8,477 bases of DNA from UBA5972 sp964600965 (GTDB taxonomy: Bacteria; Pseudomonadota; Alphaproteobacteria; Rhodobacterales; Rhodobacteraceae). The first letter of the stretch is position 1; the number at the start of each line of letters is the position of its first letter. The translations under genes were made by a program, and so were the position numbers. Below the pieces are notes generated by a model, which ran no database searches, was not told where the DNA came from, and worked only from the letters and a program-made list of their open reading frames with translations. Location: NCBI GenBank assembly GCA_964600965.1, contig CAZRLO010000113.1, forward strand, positions 1 through 8,477. Reading direction: 5' to 3'. Below, piece by piece: positions 1 to 5,787 of this stretch.

Positions 1-489
1 GACGTCGTAGGGAGCGATATCCAGCGCGCGTTGCAGCTGGGTCAGAATGGGTCCGAAATGGGCGACGACGATGATGTCGCCGTCGGGATGGTTTTCAGCC
101 AGGCGGTCGGTGGCGCGCGAGACCCGCGCGGTGGCGTCGTTCCAGGTCTCGCCACCCGGCGCGCGCACATCGCCGGGCCGGTCCCAGAAGGCGCGGATAC
201 GGTGCGGGTCTTCGGCCTCGATCTCGGCGTGGTGCCGCATCTCCCAGTCGCCGAAATTGATCTCGCGCAGGTCGGGGTCATGCGGCAGGCGCTGTCTTGA
301 CGGCGCCAGCGCGTCGGCGGTGGCGGTGGCGCGGATAAGGTCGGATGAGATGACGATGGCGGTTTGCGGCAACCAGGCGGACAGCCGCTGGATGCGGGGC
401 ACGTCAGACAGATCGGCGGGCAGGTCGGTCCAGCCGACCATGGTTTTTGCATGGGTCGGTCCATGCCTGACCCACCAGAACCGGGTCAC
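1..489 (-). CDS. Histidine phosphatase family protein, possibly alpha-ribazole phosphatase (CobC-like); 3' end cut off
   Basis: This gene reads from a GTG at 489 and stays open for 163 codons to the window edge, so the C-terminus is missing. The translation begins VTRFWWVRHGPTH, which carries the phosphohistidine motif RHG at residues 8-10 (His9 would be phosphorylated). Further histidine-phosphatase hallmarks follow: SSDLIRA near residues 48-54 (Arg53 in the phosphate pocket), LREINFGDWE near 74-83 (acid/base Glu76), and VVAHFG near 141-146 (second catalytic His144). The GTG start is supported by GAGGGGG four bases upstream (494-500) and by its 4-base GTGA overlap with the cobU stop. Coupling to cobU suggests dephosphorylation of alpha-ribazole phosphate or adenosylcobalamin phosphate. 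That role is inferred from the neighbour only, because the superfamily also includes phosphoglycerate mutases and general phosphatases. Confidence 0.88.
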   Translation of the reverse strand, partial: MTRFWWVRHGPTHAKTMVGWTDLPADLSDVPRIQRLSAWLPQTAIVISSDLIRATATADALAPSRQRLPHDPDLREINFGDWEMRHHAEIEAEDPHRIRAFWDRPGDVRAPGGETWNDATARVSRATDRLAENHPDGDIIVVAHFGPILTQLQRALDIAPYDV

Positions 490-1019
490 GCGACCCCCTC
501 GGGCAGGGCACCCTTCAGAACCAGCGGCAGACCGGCCGCCACCAGCACCACAAGATCGCTGGCCGCCGCCAGTTGCTGGTTCAGCCGGCCTTGGGCATCG
601 CGAAAGGCTCTGGCCAGTGCATTTTCCGGCACGATACCCTGTCCGACCTCGTTGGAAACCACGATCAGGTCTCCGGGGCACTGCACCACCGCCGCCATGA
701 AGGCATCGCAGGCCGTGATCGGGTCGGCCTCTGACAGCAACTGGTTCGACAGCCAAAGCGTCGCGCAATCGAGCAGGGCGATGTCGCCCGCGCCGGTTTG
801 CGCAAACGCGGCTTCCAGATCCAGCGGTGCCTCGATGGTGCGCCAGTTGTCGCCGCGGTCGGCCCGGTGTTTATCAATGCGCGCCCGCATCTCGGCATCA
901 AAGGCCTGTGCGGTGGCTATGTAAGTTTTGGGCTTTGCATAGAGACCTGCCAAACGTTCCGCAAAGGCGGATTTGCCGGAGCTCGCGCCGCCCAGGACGA
1001 GGACTCTAGGTGGTAACAT
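486..1019 (-). CDS. cobU: Bifunctional adenosylcobinamide kinase / adenosylcobinamide-phosphate guanylyltransferase
   Basis: This cytoplasmic enzyme phosphorylates adenosylcobinamide and then transfers GMP to give adenosyl-GDP-cobinamide, in the late nucleotide-loop steps of B12 synthesis and salvage (family knowledge). The 177-residue product has the normal CobU length. It opens with MLPPRVLVLGG and a P-loop GGASSGKS at residues 10-17. YIATAQAFDAEM follows, then His51 in KHRADR, which aligns with the guanylylated histidine of Salmonella CobU. LLDCATLWLSN and the signature VSNEVGQGIVPE with downstream FRDAQGRLNQ complete the family pattern. I chose the ATG at 1019 because the family starts just before the P-loop. 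An ATG five codons earlier (1034, MKVAQ) is possible, and neither has a strong ribosome-binding site. Much longer reading through the rpoH antisense is not credible. No cobalamin riboswitch fits in the short upstream gap. Confidence 0.95.
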   Translation of the reverse strand: MLPPRVLVLGGASSGKSAFAERLAGLYAKPKTYIATAQAFDAEMRARIDKHRADRGDNWRTIEAPLDLEAAFAQTGAGDIALLDCATLWLSNQLLSEADPITACDAFMAAVVQCPGDLIVVSNEVGQGIVPENALARAFRDAQGRLNQQLAAASDLVVLVAAGLPLVLKGALPEGVA

Positions 1020-1032
1020 CTGCGCGACTTTC

Positions 1033-1061
1033 ATTGAACCGGTGCAACTATCCCCCCGTAT
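1033..1061 (+). promoter_or_regulatory. Candidate stress-type promoter for the rpoH-ChaN unit
   Basis: In the divergent gap before rpoH, ATTGAA (1033-1038) lies 15 bases before CCCCGTAT (1054-1061). This resembles heat-shock sigma promoters (CTTGAA, then CCCCATnT) and would allow autoregulation. The same bases also read as TGAAC (1035-1039), 17 bases, then CGTA (1057-1060), which is near the GGAAC-N16/17-CGTT pattern of alphaproteobacterial extracytoplasmic/general-stress sigma factors. Neither match is perfect, and the two readings compete. The R. sphaeroides RpoE-type TGATCC box was not seen. Confidence 0.25.
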
Positions 1062-1064
1062 CAA

Positions 1065-1081
1065 ACGTGAGGGCTTCACGT
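1065..1081. repeat. Inverted repeat in the cobU-rpoH divergent gap
   Basis: ACGTGA (1065-1070) and TCACGT (1076-1081) are perfect complements separated by GGGCT. The dyad lies just downstream of the candidate rpoH promoter and within the 5' leader of rpoH. It could be an operator or a small RNA hairpin. An 8-base palindrome ATTCGAAT (1094-1101) follows, then the strong rpoH ribosome-binding site GCGGAGG (1114-1120). Function is unknown. Confidence 0.4.
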
Positions 1082-1127
1082 AAGGGGCTGAGAATTCGAA
1101 TGACCCGGGGCAAGCGGAGGATTCGAT

Positions 1128-1997
1128 ATGACAGGCTACAACACAGCCGACAGGGCGTATTCGAACAGCGCGATGCGCGCGGAACTGCTGGACGCCGAAA
1201 CCGAGCGCACGCTGGCGATTGCCTGGCGCGATCGCCGGGACGAGACCGCCCTGCACCGCCTGATAACCGCCTATATGCGGCTGGCGATTTCGATGGCGGG
1301 AAAATACCGCCGCTACGGCGCGCCGATGAATGACCTGATACAAGAGGCCTCGCTTGGGCTGATGAAGGCGGCAGACAAGTTCGACCCGGATCGCGGCGTG
1401 CGGTTTTCGACCTATGCAATCTGGTGGATCAAGGCATCGGTGCAGGAGTATGTCATGCGCAACTGGTCGATGGTGCGAACCGGGACCACCAGCAACCAGA
1501 AGACGCTGTTTTTCAATTTGCGCCTGGTGCAGGCGGAGTTGGAGCGCGACGCGGGCGAGGCGCTGGACGGCCATCAACTGCGTGAACGCATTGCCAGCGA
1601 GGTCGGCGTGCCGGTGCGCGATGTCGAGATGATGCAAGGCCGGCTGGCGGGATCGGATTATTCGCTGAACGCGGTTCAGACCGGCGAAGCGGAAGGACGA
1701 GAGTGGATCGACCCGCTTGCCGACCAGGGCGCGCAGCAATCTGATCTGGTCGATGCCAAAAAGGACAGTGAAACACTGCGTAGCTGGCTGCTGGGGGCAT
1801 TGCGCCGGTTGAACAGGCGCGAGCGGTTGATCGTGTGCGAACGCAAGCTGCGCGAGGTTCCGCGCACGCTGGAAAGTCTGGGTCGTCAGTTGGGGTTGTC
1901 CAAGGAACGTGTGCGCCAGCTAGAGGCAGCGGCATTTGCGAAAATGCGCAAAATACTTGAAGAGCGCGGCAAAGAGGTCCACGAATTCCTGGTATGA
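1128..1997 (+). CDS. rpoH: RNA polymerase heat-shock/oxidative-stress sigma factor, RpoHII-like
   Basis: This 289-residue sigma-70 family factor directs RNA polymerase to stress promoters. Sigma region 2 spans roughly residues 44-118 (LITAYMRLAISMA, NDLIQEASLGLM, then DRGVRFSTYAIWWIKA with the paired Trp99-Trp100). The RpoH-box equivalent follows at about 124-132 as QKTLFFNLR, where canonical RpoH has QRKLFFNLR. Region 4 with its helix-turn-helix lies at about 246-279 (RTLESLGRQLGLSKERVRQLE). The N-terminal RAELLDAETE and the NQK variant of the box resemble, from memory, the second Rhodobacter RpoH (RpoHII), linked there to singlet-oxygen stress, rather than the classical RpoHI. The ATG at 1128 has GCGGAGG seven bases upstream. 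The stop overlaps the next start (ATGA), so the ChaN-family gene is probably translationally coupled. The RpoHII assignment is less certain than the RpoH family. Confidence 0.93.
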   Translation: MTGYNTADRAYSNSAMRAELLDAETERTLAIAWRDRRDETALHRLITAYMRLAISMAGKYRRYGAPMNDLIQEASLGLMKAADKFDPDRGVRFSTYAIWWIKASVQEYVMRNWSMVRTGTTSNQKTLFFNLRLVQAELERDAGEALDGHQLRERIASEVGVPVRDVEMMQGRLAGSDYSLNAVQTGEAEGREWIDPLADQGAQQSDLVDAKKDSETLRSWLLGALRRLNRRERLIVCERKLREVPRTLESLGRQLGLSKERVRQLEAAAFAKMRKILEERGKEVHEFLV

Positions 1998-2830
1998 TCC
2001 TATGGCGTGCCAGATTGGTTGTCGCTGCCGTCTTCGCGGCAACCCCCGGTGTTACGCACTCCGAACAGATCGGGGTCGAAAGGCTTGCCGATCTGGGCCG
2101 GGCGGATGTGGTCGTTCTGGGCGAGGTTCACGATAATCCGGTGCATCATGAGCAACAGGCCAGGGCAATCTCGGCGCTGAGCCCGAAGGCGGTGGTATTC
2201 GAGATGCTTACCGAGGCGAAGGCACTAAAGGTCCGGCCCGAATTGATCGCGGACCAGCAAGCGCTTGAACAGACCCTGGATTGGGGCAGCTCCGGCTGGC
2301 CGGATTTTGCTATATATTACCCGATTTTCCAGGCGGCAGGCGACGCGGCGATATTCGGTGGCGCAGTGCCGCGCGAGGATGCGCGGCGCGCGGTATCGGA
2401 TGGAGCGGCGGTGGTTTTTGGCGGTGGGGCGGCGCTGTTCGGCCTGCACGACAATCTCGACGATGCCGAACAGGGCGAACGCGAGGCCGGACAAGTGGCG
2501 GCCCATTGCGACGCATTGCCGGTCGAAATGGCGGCGGGAATGGTCGAGGCGCAGCGTCTGCGCGACGCCGCCCTTGCCCGCGCGGTGGTCGCGGCAATGG
2601 CTGAAACCGGCGGGCCGGTCGCGGTGATAACCGGTAACGGCCACGCGCGCCGCGACTGGGGTGTGCCGCGCGCGCTGGGGCTGGTTGCCCCGGAGCTTTC
2701 GGTGATAACTCTTGGCCAGTTGGAAGCAGAGCCGGACAGGCCGGTGCCTTACGATTTCTGGCTGGTTACCATACCAGTGGAGCGTGAGGACCCCTGCGCC
2801 GGGTTTGACGGTGGCGGGGGGCAGGATTAG
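1994..2830 (+). CDS. ChaN-family haem-binding protein, predicted secreted
   Basis: The 278-residue product matches the ChaN / DUF399 family of extracytoplasmic haem-binding proteins. After a signal-peptide-like N-terminus (MILWRARLVVAAVFAATPG, cleavage probably near Ser23) comes the family hallmark LGEVHDNPVHH at residues 42-52, rich in possible metal or haem ligands (His46, His51, His52). Near the C-terminus is a second hallmark, GNGHARRDWG, with His217. Classical ChaN is a lipoprotein, but here no lipobox cysteine follows the signal peptide, so a soluble periplasmic form is more likely. The ATG lies in a 4-base ATGA overlap with the rpoH stop. The nearest GAGG (1974-1977) is 16 bases away, too far for an ordinary ribosome-binding site, so reinitiation after rpoH is the simplest reading. 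Family knowledge gives haem binding; the physiological role, perhaps haem handling under oxidative stress, is inferred. Confidence 0.87.
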   Translation: MILWRARLVVAAVFAATPGVTHSEQIGVERLADLGRADVVVLGEVHDNPVHHEQQARAISALSPKAVVFEMLTEAKALKVRPELIADQQALEQTLDWGSSGWPDFAIYYPIFQAAGDAAIFGGAVPREDARRAVSDGAAVVFGGGAALFGLHDNLDDAEQGEREAGQVAAHCDALPVEMAAGMVEAQRLRDAALARAVVAAMAETGGPVAVITGNGHARRDWGVPRALGLVAPELSVITLGQLEAEPDRPVPYDFWLVTIPVEREDPCAGFDGGGGQD

Positions 2831-2836
2831 CGGCCA

Positions 2837-2865
2837 TTGTCCTTTTGCGGTCATGCGCGTAAATT
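2837..2865 (+). promoter_or_regulatory. Candidate sigma-70 promoter for coaBC-dut-moeB
   Basis: TTGTCC (2837-2842) and TAAATT (2860-2865) are separated by 17 bases, and each matches four of six consensus positions. The -10 box lies about 27 bases before the coaBC ATG, in the 62-base gap after the ChaN-family stop. GGGGGA (2878-2883) would be the ribosome-binding site. No terminator is visible between the two units, so read-through from rpoH is also possible. Confidence 0.35.
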
Positions 2866-2892
2866 CAATGCGTTAGCGGGGGAAAGCCAAGG

Positions 2893-4086
2893 ATGCTGGC
2901 CGGAAAACGCATATTGCTGATCGTCGGCGGCGGGATCGCGGCGTTCAAATCGCTGGATCTGATCCGGCGGCTGCGCGAGCGCGGGGCAACGGTTGTCCCG
3001 GTACTGACGCGGGCGGCGGAGGAGTTTGTGACGCCCTTGTCTGCCTCAGCACTGGCGGCGCAGAAGGTCTACCGCGATCTGTTCGATCTGACCGACGAGG
3101 CCGAGATGGGCCATATCGAGCTGTCGCGTGACGCCGATCTGCTGGTGGTGGCACCGTGCACCGCCGATCTTATGGCGAAAATGGCCGGTGGTCACGCCGG
3201 TGATCTGGCCTCGACTGTGCTGATGGCCACCGACAAACGGGTGCTGATCGCGCCGGCAATGAACGTGCGGATGTGGGAACATGCGGCAACGGTGCGCAAT
3301 CTGGTGGCGTTGCGGGGCGACGGCGTGCTTGTCGTCGGCCCGAATGAGGGCGACATGGCCTGCGGCGAATACGGACCGGGGCGGATGGCAGAACCATTAG
3401 AGATCGTGGCGGCGGTCGAAGCGGCACTGATGGACGGGCCCTTGAAAGGCCGGCACGTGCTGGTCACATCGGGACCGACGCATGAACCGATCGATCCGGT
3501 TCGCTATATCGCCAACCGGTCGTCCGGTGCGCAGGGCGCGGCGATCGCGCGGGCGCTGGCGGCGCTGGGAGCGCGGGTGACGTTTGTGACCGGCCCGGCG
3601 GATGTACCGCCGCCCGGGGGTGTCGAAGTGATTGCGGTACAGACCGCGCAACAGATGCTGAACGCGGTCGAGGCGGCATTGCCCGCGGATGCCGCGGTGT
3701 TCGCGGCGGCGGTGGCGGATTGGCGGATGGCGCAGGATACACAGCAGAAGGTCAAGAAGGTTGAGGGCAAACTGCCCATGCTGGAGTTCGCCGAGAACCC
3801 GGATATTCTCGCGACCGTGGCGCGGATGGATAAGGGGCGACCCACGCTGGTGGTCGGGTTTGCGGCTGAAACCGAGAATGTGGTGAAGAATGCGACCGCG
3901 AAACGGGCGCGCAAGGGGTGCGACTGGATTGTGGCCAACGATGTCTCGCCCGAGACCGGAATCATGGGCGGGGATGAGAACGCGGTGACACTGATTACCG
4001 ACGACGGCGCCGAGGGTTGGCCGCGCATGAGCAAGAATCAGGTGGCGACGCGTCTTGCAGAGAAGATTGCCGGAGCGCTGGGGTGA
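2893..4086 (+). CDS. coaBC: Bifunctional phosphopantothenoylcysteine decarboxylase / phosphopantothenate-cysteine ligase
   Basis: This cytoplasmic enzyme joins cysteine to 4'-phosphopantothenate with CTP (CoaB) and decarboxylates the product to 4'-phosphopantetheine with FMN (CoaC), two consecutive steps of coenzyme A synthesis. The 397 residues match the usual length of about 400. The N-terminal CoaC flavoprotein domain (about 1-185) shows GGGIAAFKS at 12-20, the catalytic His74 in GHIELSR, the APAMNVRMW substrate motif, and Cys157 in MACGEYGPGRM, the redox/reduction cysteine of the family. The CoaB domain starts near 188 with SGPTHEPIDPVRYIANRSSG (193-212). It continues with AAVADWR, the lysine-rich KVKK, GFAAETEN and VANDVS. 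Both activities look intact. The stop shares GTGA with the dut start, an arrangement comparable to the dfp-dut adjacency of E. coli. Confidence 0.97.
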   Translation: MLAGKRILLIVGGGIAAFKSLDLIRRLRERGATVVPVLTRAAEEFVTPLSASALAAQKVYRDLFDLTDEAEMGHIELSRDADLLVVAPCTADLMAKMAGGHAGDLASTVLMATDKRVLIAPAMNVRMWEHAATVRNLVALRGDGVLVVGPNEGDMACGEYGPGRMAEPLEIVAAVEAALMDGPLKGRHVLVTSGPTHEPIDPVRYIANRSSGAQGAAIARALAALGARVTFVTGPADVPPPGGVEVIAVQTAQQMLNAVEAALPADAAVFAAAVADWRMAQDTQQKVKKVEGKLPMLEFAENPDILATVARMDKGRPTLVVGFAAETENVVKNATAKRARKGCDWIVANDVSPETGIMGGDENAVTLITDDGAEGWPRMSKNQVATRLAEKIAGALG

Positions 4087-4553
4087 GCGGGCCGGTTCTG
4101 CGGTTTGCCTGGCTGGAGGATGCGGACCGGGCGGTGCCGTTGCCTGCCTATGAGACGCGGGGAGCGGCGGGGGCGGATATTCGCGCCAATTTTCCGGTGG
4201 ATAAGCGTGCCGAAGGGCTGACACTGGCACCGATGGCGCGCGCCCCGGTGCCGACCGGGTTGCGGGTGGAAATTCCGGCCGGTTTTGAGATGCAGATCAG
4301 GCCACGTTCCGGGCTGGCACTGAAACACGGGGTGACGCTGGTCAACACGCCTGGCACCATCGACAGCGATTACCGTGGGCCGCTGGCGGTATTGCTGGTC
4401 AATCTGGGCGATCGGCCTTTCACCGTGGCCCACGGTGATCGGATCGCACAAGTGATCGTTGCCCCGGTGGTTCAGGCGCGTTTCGAATTGGCCAATACGC
4501 TCAGCGATACCACGCGCGGAGTTGGCGGGTTCGGCTCCACCGGGCGCGGCTGA
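4083..4553 (+). CDS. dut: Deoxyuridine 5'-triphosphate nucleotidohydrolase (dUTPase)
   Basis: This enzyme hydrolyses dUTP to dUMP and pyrophosphate, keeping uracil out of DNA and supplying dUMP for thymidylate synthesis; the family is homotrimeric. All five dUTPase motifs are present in order in 156 residues: AGADIRA (Asp32), PRSGLALKHG (74-83), NTPGTIDSDYRG (88-99, catalytic Asp94 and the Tyr97 that stacks on uracil), GDRIAQ (118-123) and the flexible C-terminal RGVGGFGSTG. I take the GTG at 4083 as the start because it overlaps the coaBC stop (GTGA), has GGAG seven bases upstream (4072-4075), and gives the normal family length. An in-frame ATG at 4017 would add 22 residues encoded inside coaBC with no dUTPase character. 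The stop overlaps the following ATG (TGATG). Confidence 0.97.
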   Translation: MSGPVLRFAWLEDADRAVPLPAYETRGAAGADIRANFPVDKRAEGLTLAPMARAPVPTGLRVEIPAGFEMQIRPRSGLALKHGVTLVNTPGTIDSDYRGPLAVLLVNLGDRPFTVAHGDRIAQVIVAPVVQARFELANTLSDTTRGVGGFGSTGRG

Positions 4554-5590
4554 TGGTCTGGGTTCTGGCGATTGCCATGGGGCTGTGGTTTTTGGGCCGT
4601 CAGATCGGCGCATCGGAGCGCGCGCGCTGGGCGATGATCGGCGGGCTTTATCTGGCGGTGTTGGCGCTGCTGGCCTTGCTGCCGGACGGCAACCCGCTGC
4701 AGGACGCGCTGGGCGGCACGCTGGGCGAATGGATACTGGTGGGCATTCTGGCGGCGGCTGTGCTGGCGTACAGGCGCGTTCTGCGCCTGCTTCGGATGCG
4801 CGCGCGGGAGCGTTCGGTGCCTGACACCGCTACGCAGGGCAGTTTTCAACCGGCGGAACTGGAACGTTATGCGCGCCACATCATGCTGCGCGAGATCGGC
4901 GGGCCGGGGCAGAAAAAGCTGAAATCCGCGCGGGTGCTGGTGATCGGCGCGGGCGGGCTTGGCTCTCCGGCGTGCCTGTATCTGGCCGCCGCCGGCGTCG
5001 GCACCATCGGGGTGATCGACGACGATGGGGTCGAGGCCACAAATCTGCAGCGTCAGATCGCGCATACCGACGACCGGATTGGAATGGCCAAGGTGTTTTC
5101 CGCCCAAGAGGCGATGCGGGCGCTGAACCCGTTCGTGACCGTTCGGCCCTATCACCGGCGGCTGACCGACGAGATCGCCGGTGATCTGGTGGCGGATTAT
5201 GACCTGGTGCTGGATGGCACCGACAATTTCGACACCCGCTATCTGGCAAACCGGGCCTGCGTGGCGGCGGGGATACCGCTGGTCTCAGGCGCGCTCACGC
5301 AATGGGAAGGGCAGATCAGCGTGTTCGACCGGGCCCGAGGCGCACCCTGTTATCGCTGCGTTTTTCCCGAGGCTCCGGCGCCGGGGCTGGCGCCGTCCTG
5401 CGCCGAGGCCGGGGTGGCGGGGCCGCTGCCCGGTGTGCTGGGCTCGATGATGGCGGTGGAGACGGTGAAACTGATCACCGGGGCCGGTGAGCCGCTGCGC
5501 GGGCGGATGTTGATCTACGACGCATTGTTTGGCGAGACACGGGTGATTTCGGTGGCCCGGCGGGCGGGATGCGAGACCTGCGGCGAGTGA
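4553..5590 (+). CDS. moeB: MoeB/ThiF/HesA-family E1-like adenylyltransferase with N-terminal membrane segments
   Basis: MoeB-type enzymes adenylate the C-terminus of a small sulfur carrier (MoaD in molybdopterin synthesis, ThiS in thiamine synthesis). The catalytic region, about residues 98-345, is complete. It has the opening ELERYARHIMLREIGGPGQ, the nucleotide loop GAGGLGS (132-138), NLQRQ (164-168), DGTDNFDTRYL, and two zinc-binding CxxC pairs (Cys266/Cys269 and Cys340/Cys343). No rhodanese domain follows. About 95 extra residues precede it, with three hydrophobic stretches near 2-15, 26-43 and 59-73. The acidic loop 45-59 and the very basic stretch from 74 (RRVLRLLRMRARER) put the catalytic domain in the cytoplasm. 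The start overlaps the dut stop (TGATG) and lacks a clear ribosome-binding site. The partner carrier is not in the window, so MoeB versus ThiF function cannot be decided here. Confidence 0.88.
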   Translation: MVWVLAIAMGLWFLGRQIGASERARWAMIGGLYLAVLALLALLPDGNPLQDALGGTLGEWILVGILAAAVLAYRRVLRLLRMRARERSVPDTATQGSFQPAELERYARHIMLREIGGPGQKKLKSARVLVIGAGGLGSPACLYLAAAGVGTIGVIDDDGVEATNLQRQIAHTDDRIGMAKVFSAQEAMRALNPFVTVRPYHRRLTDEIAGDLVADYDLVLDGTDNFDTRYLANRACVAAGIPLVSGALTQWEGQISVFDRARGAPCYRCVFPEAPAPGLAPSCAEAGVAGPLPGVLGSMMAVETVKLITGAGEPLRGRMLIYDALFGETRVISVARRAGCETCGE

Positions 5591-5610
5591 GCAAATTGAG
5601 CGCTTCCGCG

Positions 5611-5660
5611 CACTTACATTCAGATGGCGGTGAGGCGATGCTCCGTCTCGGATGTAGGTG
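5611..5660 (+). repeat. Long imperfect stem-loop downstream of moeB
   Basis: CACTTACAT (5611-5619) can pair with ATGTAGGTG (5652-5660) over nine base pairs including one G-U. After a small internal loop, AGATGG (5622-5627) pairs with CCGTCT (5643-5648) over six base pairs including one G-U, leaving a loop of about 15 bases. It starts 20 bases after the moeB stop. No run of T follows, so it is not a typical intrinsic terminator. It may protect the 3' end of the upstream mRNA or form part of the leader of the transporter genes. Confidence 0.45.
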
Positions 5661-5676
5661 ACATATTCGGCCTGGG

Positions 5677-5730
5677 GTGCCTCCGGCGGGAATATTTCTG
5701 GCCAGAAGAAGCGACTGGCCTGGGTTCTGG
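5677..5730. repeat. Possible dispersed intergenic element with overlapping palindromes
   Basis: The core GTGCCTCCGGCGGG then AATATTT resembles, from memory, short intergenic segments seen repeatedly near gene ends in Rhodobacterales; this was not searched. Directly after it TTCTGGCCAGAA (5696-5707) is a perfect 12-base palindrome. GGCCAG (5700-5705) also pairs perfectly with CTGGCC (5715-5720), and CCAGAA (5702-5707) with TTCTGG (5725-5730). The three pairings share bases and exclude one another. Only one copy of the core lies in this window. Confidence 0.4.
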
Positions 5731-5766
5731 ACAGGCGGGGGCGGCGGTCATAGTCTGAGGCCTGTC
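5728..5766 (+). promoter_or_regulatory. Candidate promoter within an inverted repeat before the binding-protein gene
   Basis: TGGACA (5728-5733) matches the -35 consensus at five of six positions. CATAGT (5749-5754, four of six against TATAAT) follows after only 15 bases, short of the usual 16-18. The putative -10 lies inside a perfect seven-base inverted repeat: GACAGGC (5730-5736) and GCCTGTC (5760-5766). The dyad could be an operator for a repressor or an RNA hairpin. The ribosome-binding site GGGAG (5776-5780) sits just downstream. Confidence 0.22.
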
Positions 5767-5787
5767 AATTCAACTGGGAGAGATGTC

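Noticed and set aside
1020..1127. A cobalamin riboswitch upstream of cobU
   Set aside because: The gap is about 108 bases, too short for the usual roughly 200-base element with its long leader, and I found no B12-box-like sequence on the minus strand.
486..1739. A 417-codon minus-strand reading frame that would extend cobU across rpoH
   Set aside because: The part beyond 1034 runs antisense to the well-supported rpoH gene and has no CobU character. The family begins just before the P-loop, so the start is taken at 1019.
4017..4082. An upstream in-frame ATG extending dUTPase by 22 residues
   Set aside because: It lies inside coaBC and adds residues unlike any dUTPase. The GTG at 4083 gives the normal length, a GGAG site and the GTGA overlap.
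3397..4230. A 277-codon minus-strand frame opposite coaBC and dut
   Set aside because: It is a byproduct of G+C-rich codon use on the opposite strand. Its translation is arginine- and proline-rich without recognisable motifs, while the plus strand encodes complete enzymes with all catalytic residues.
4472..5155. A 227-codon minus-strand frame opposite the dut end and the MoeB-like gene
   Set aside because: The composition is histidine- and glutamine-rich with no domain. The plus strand carries the ThiF-family signature throughout.
5677..5787. An upstream in-frame ATG extending the solute-binding protein by 37 residues
   Set aside because: It would place a Gly/Arg-rich stretch before a perfect signal peptide. 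The ATG at 5788 has its own ribosome-binding site.
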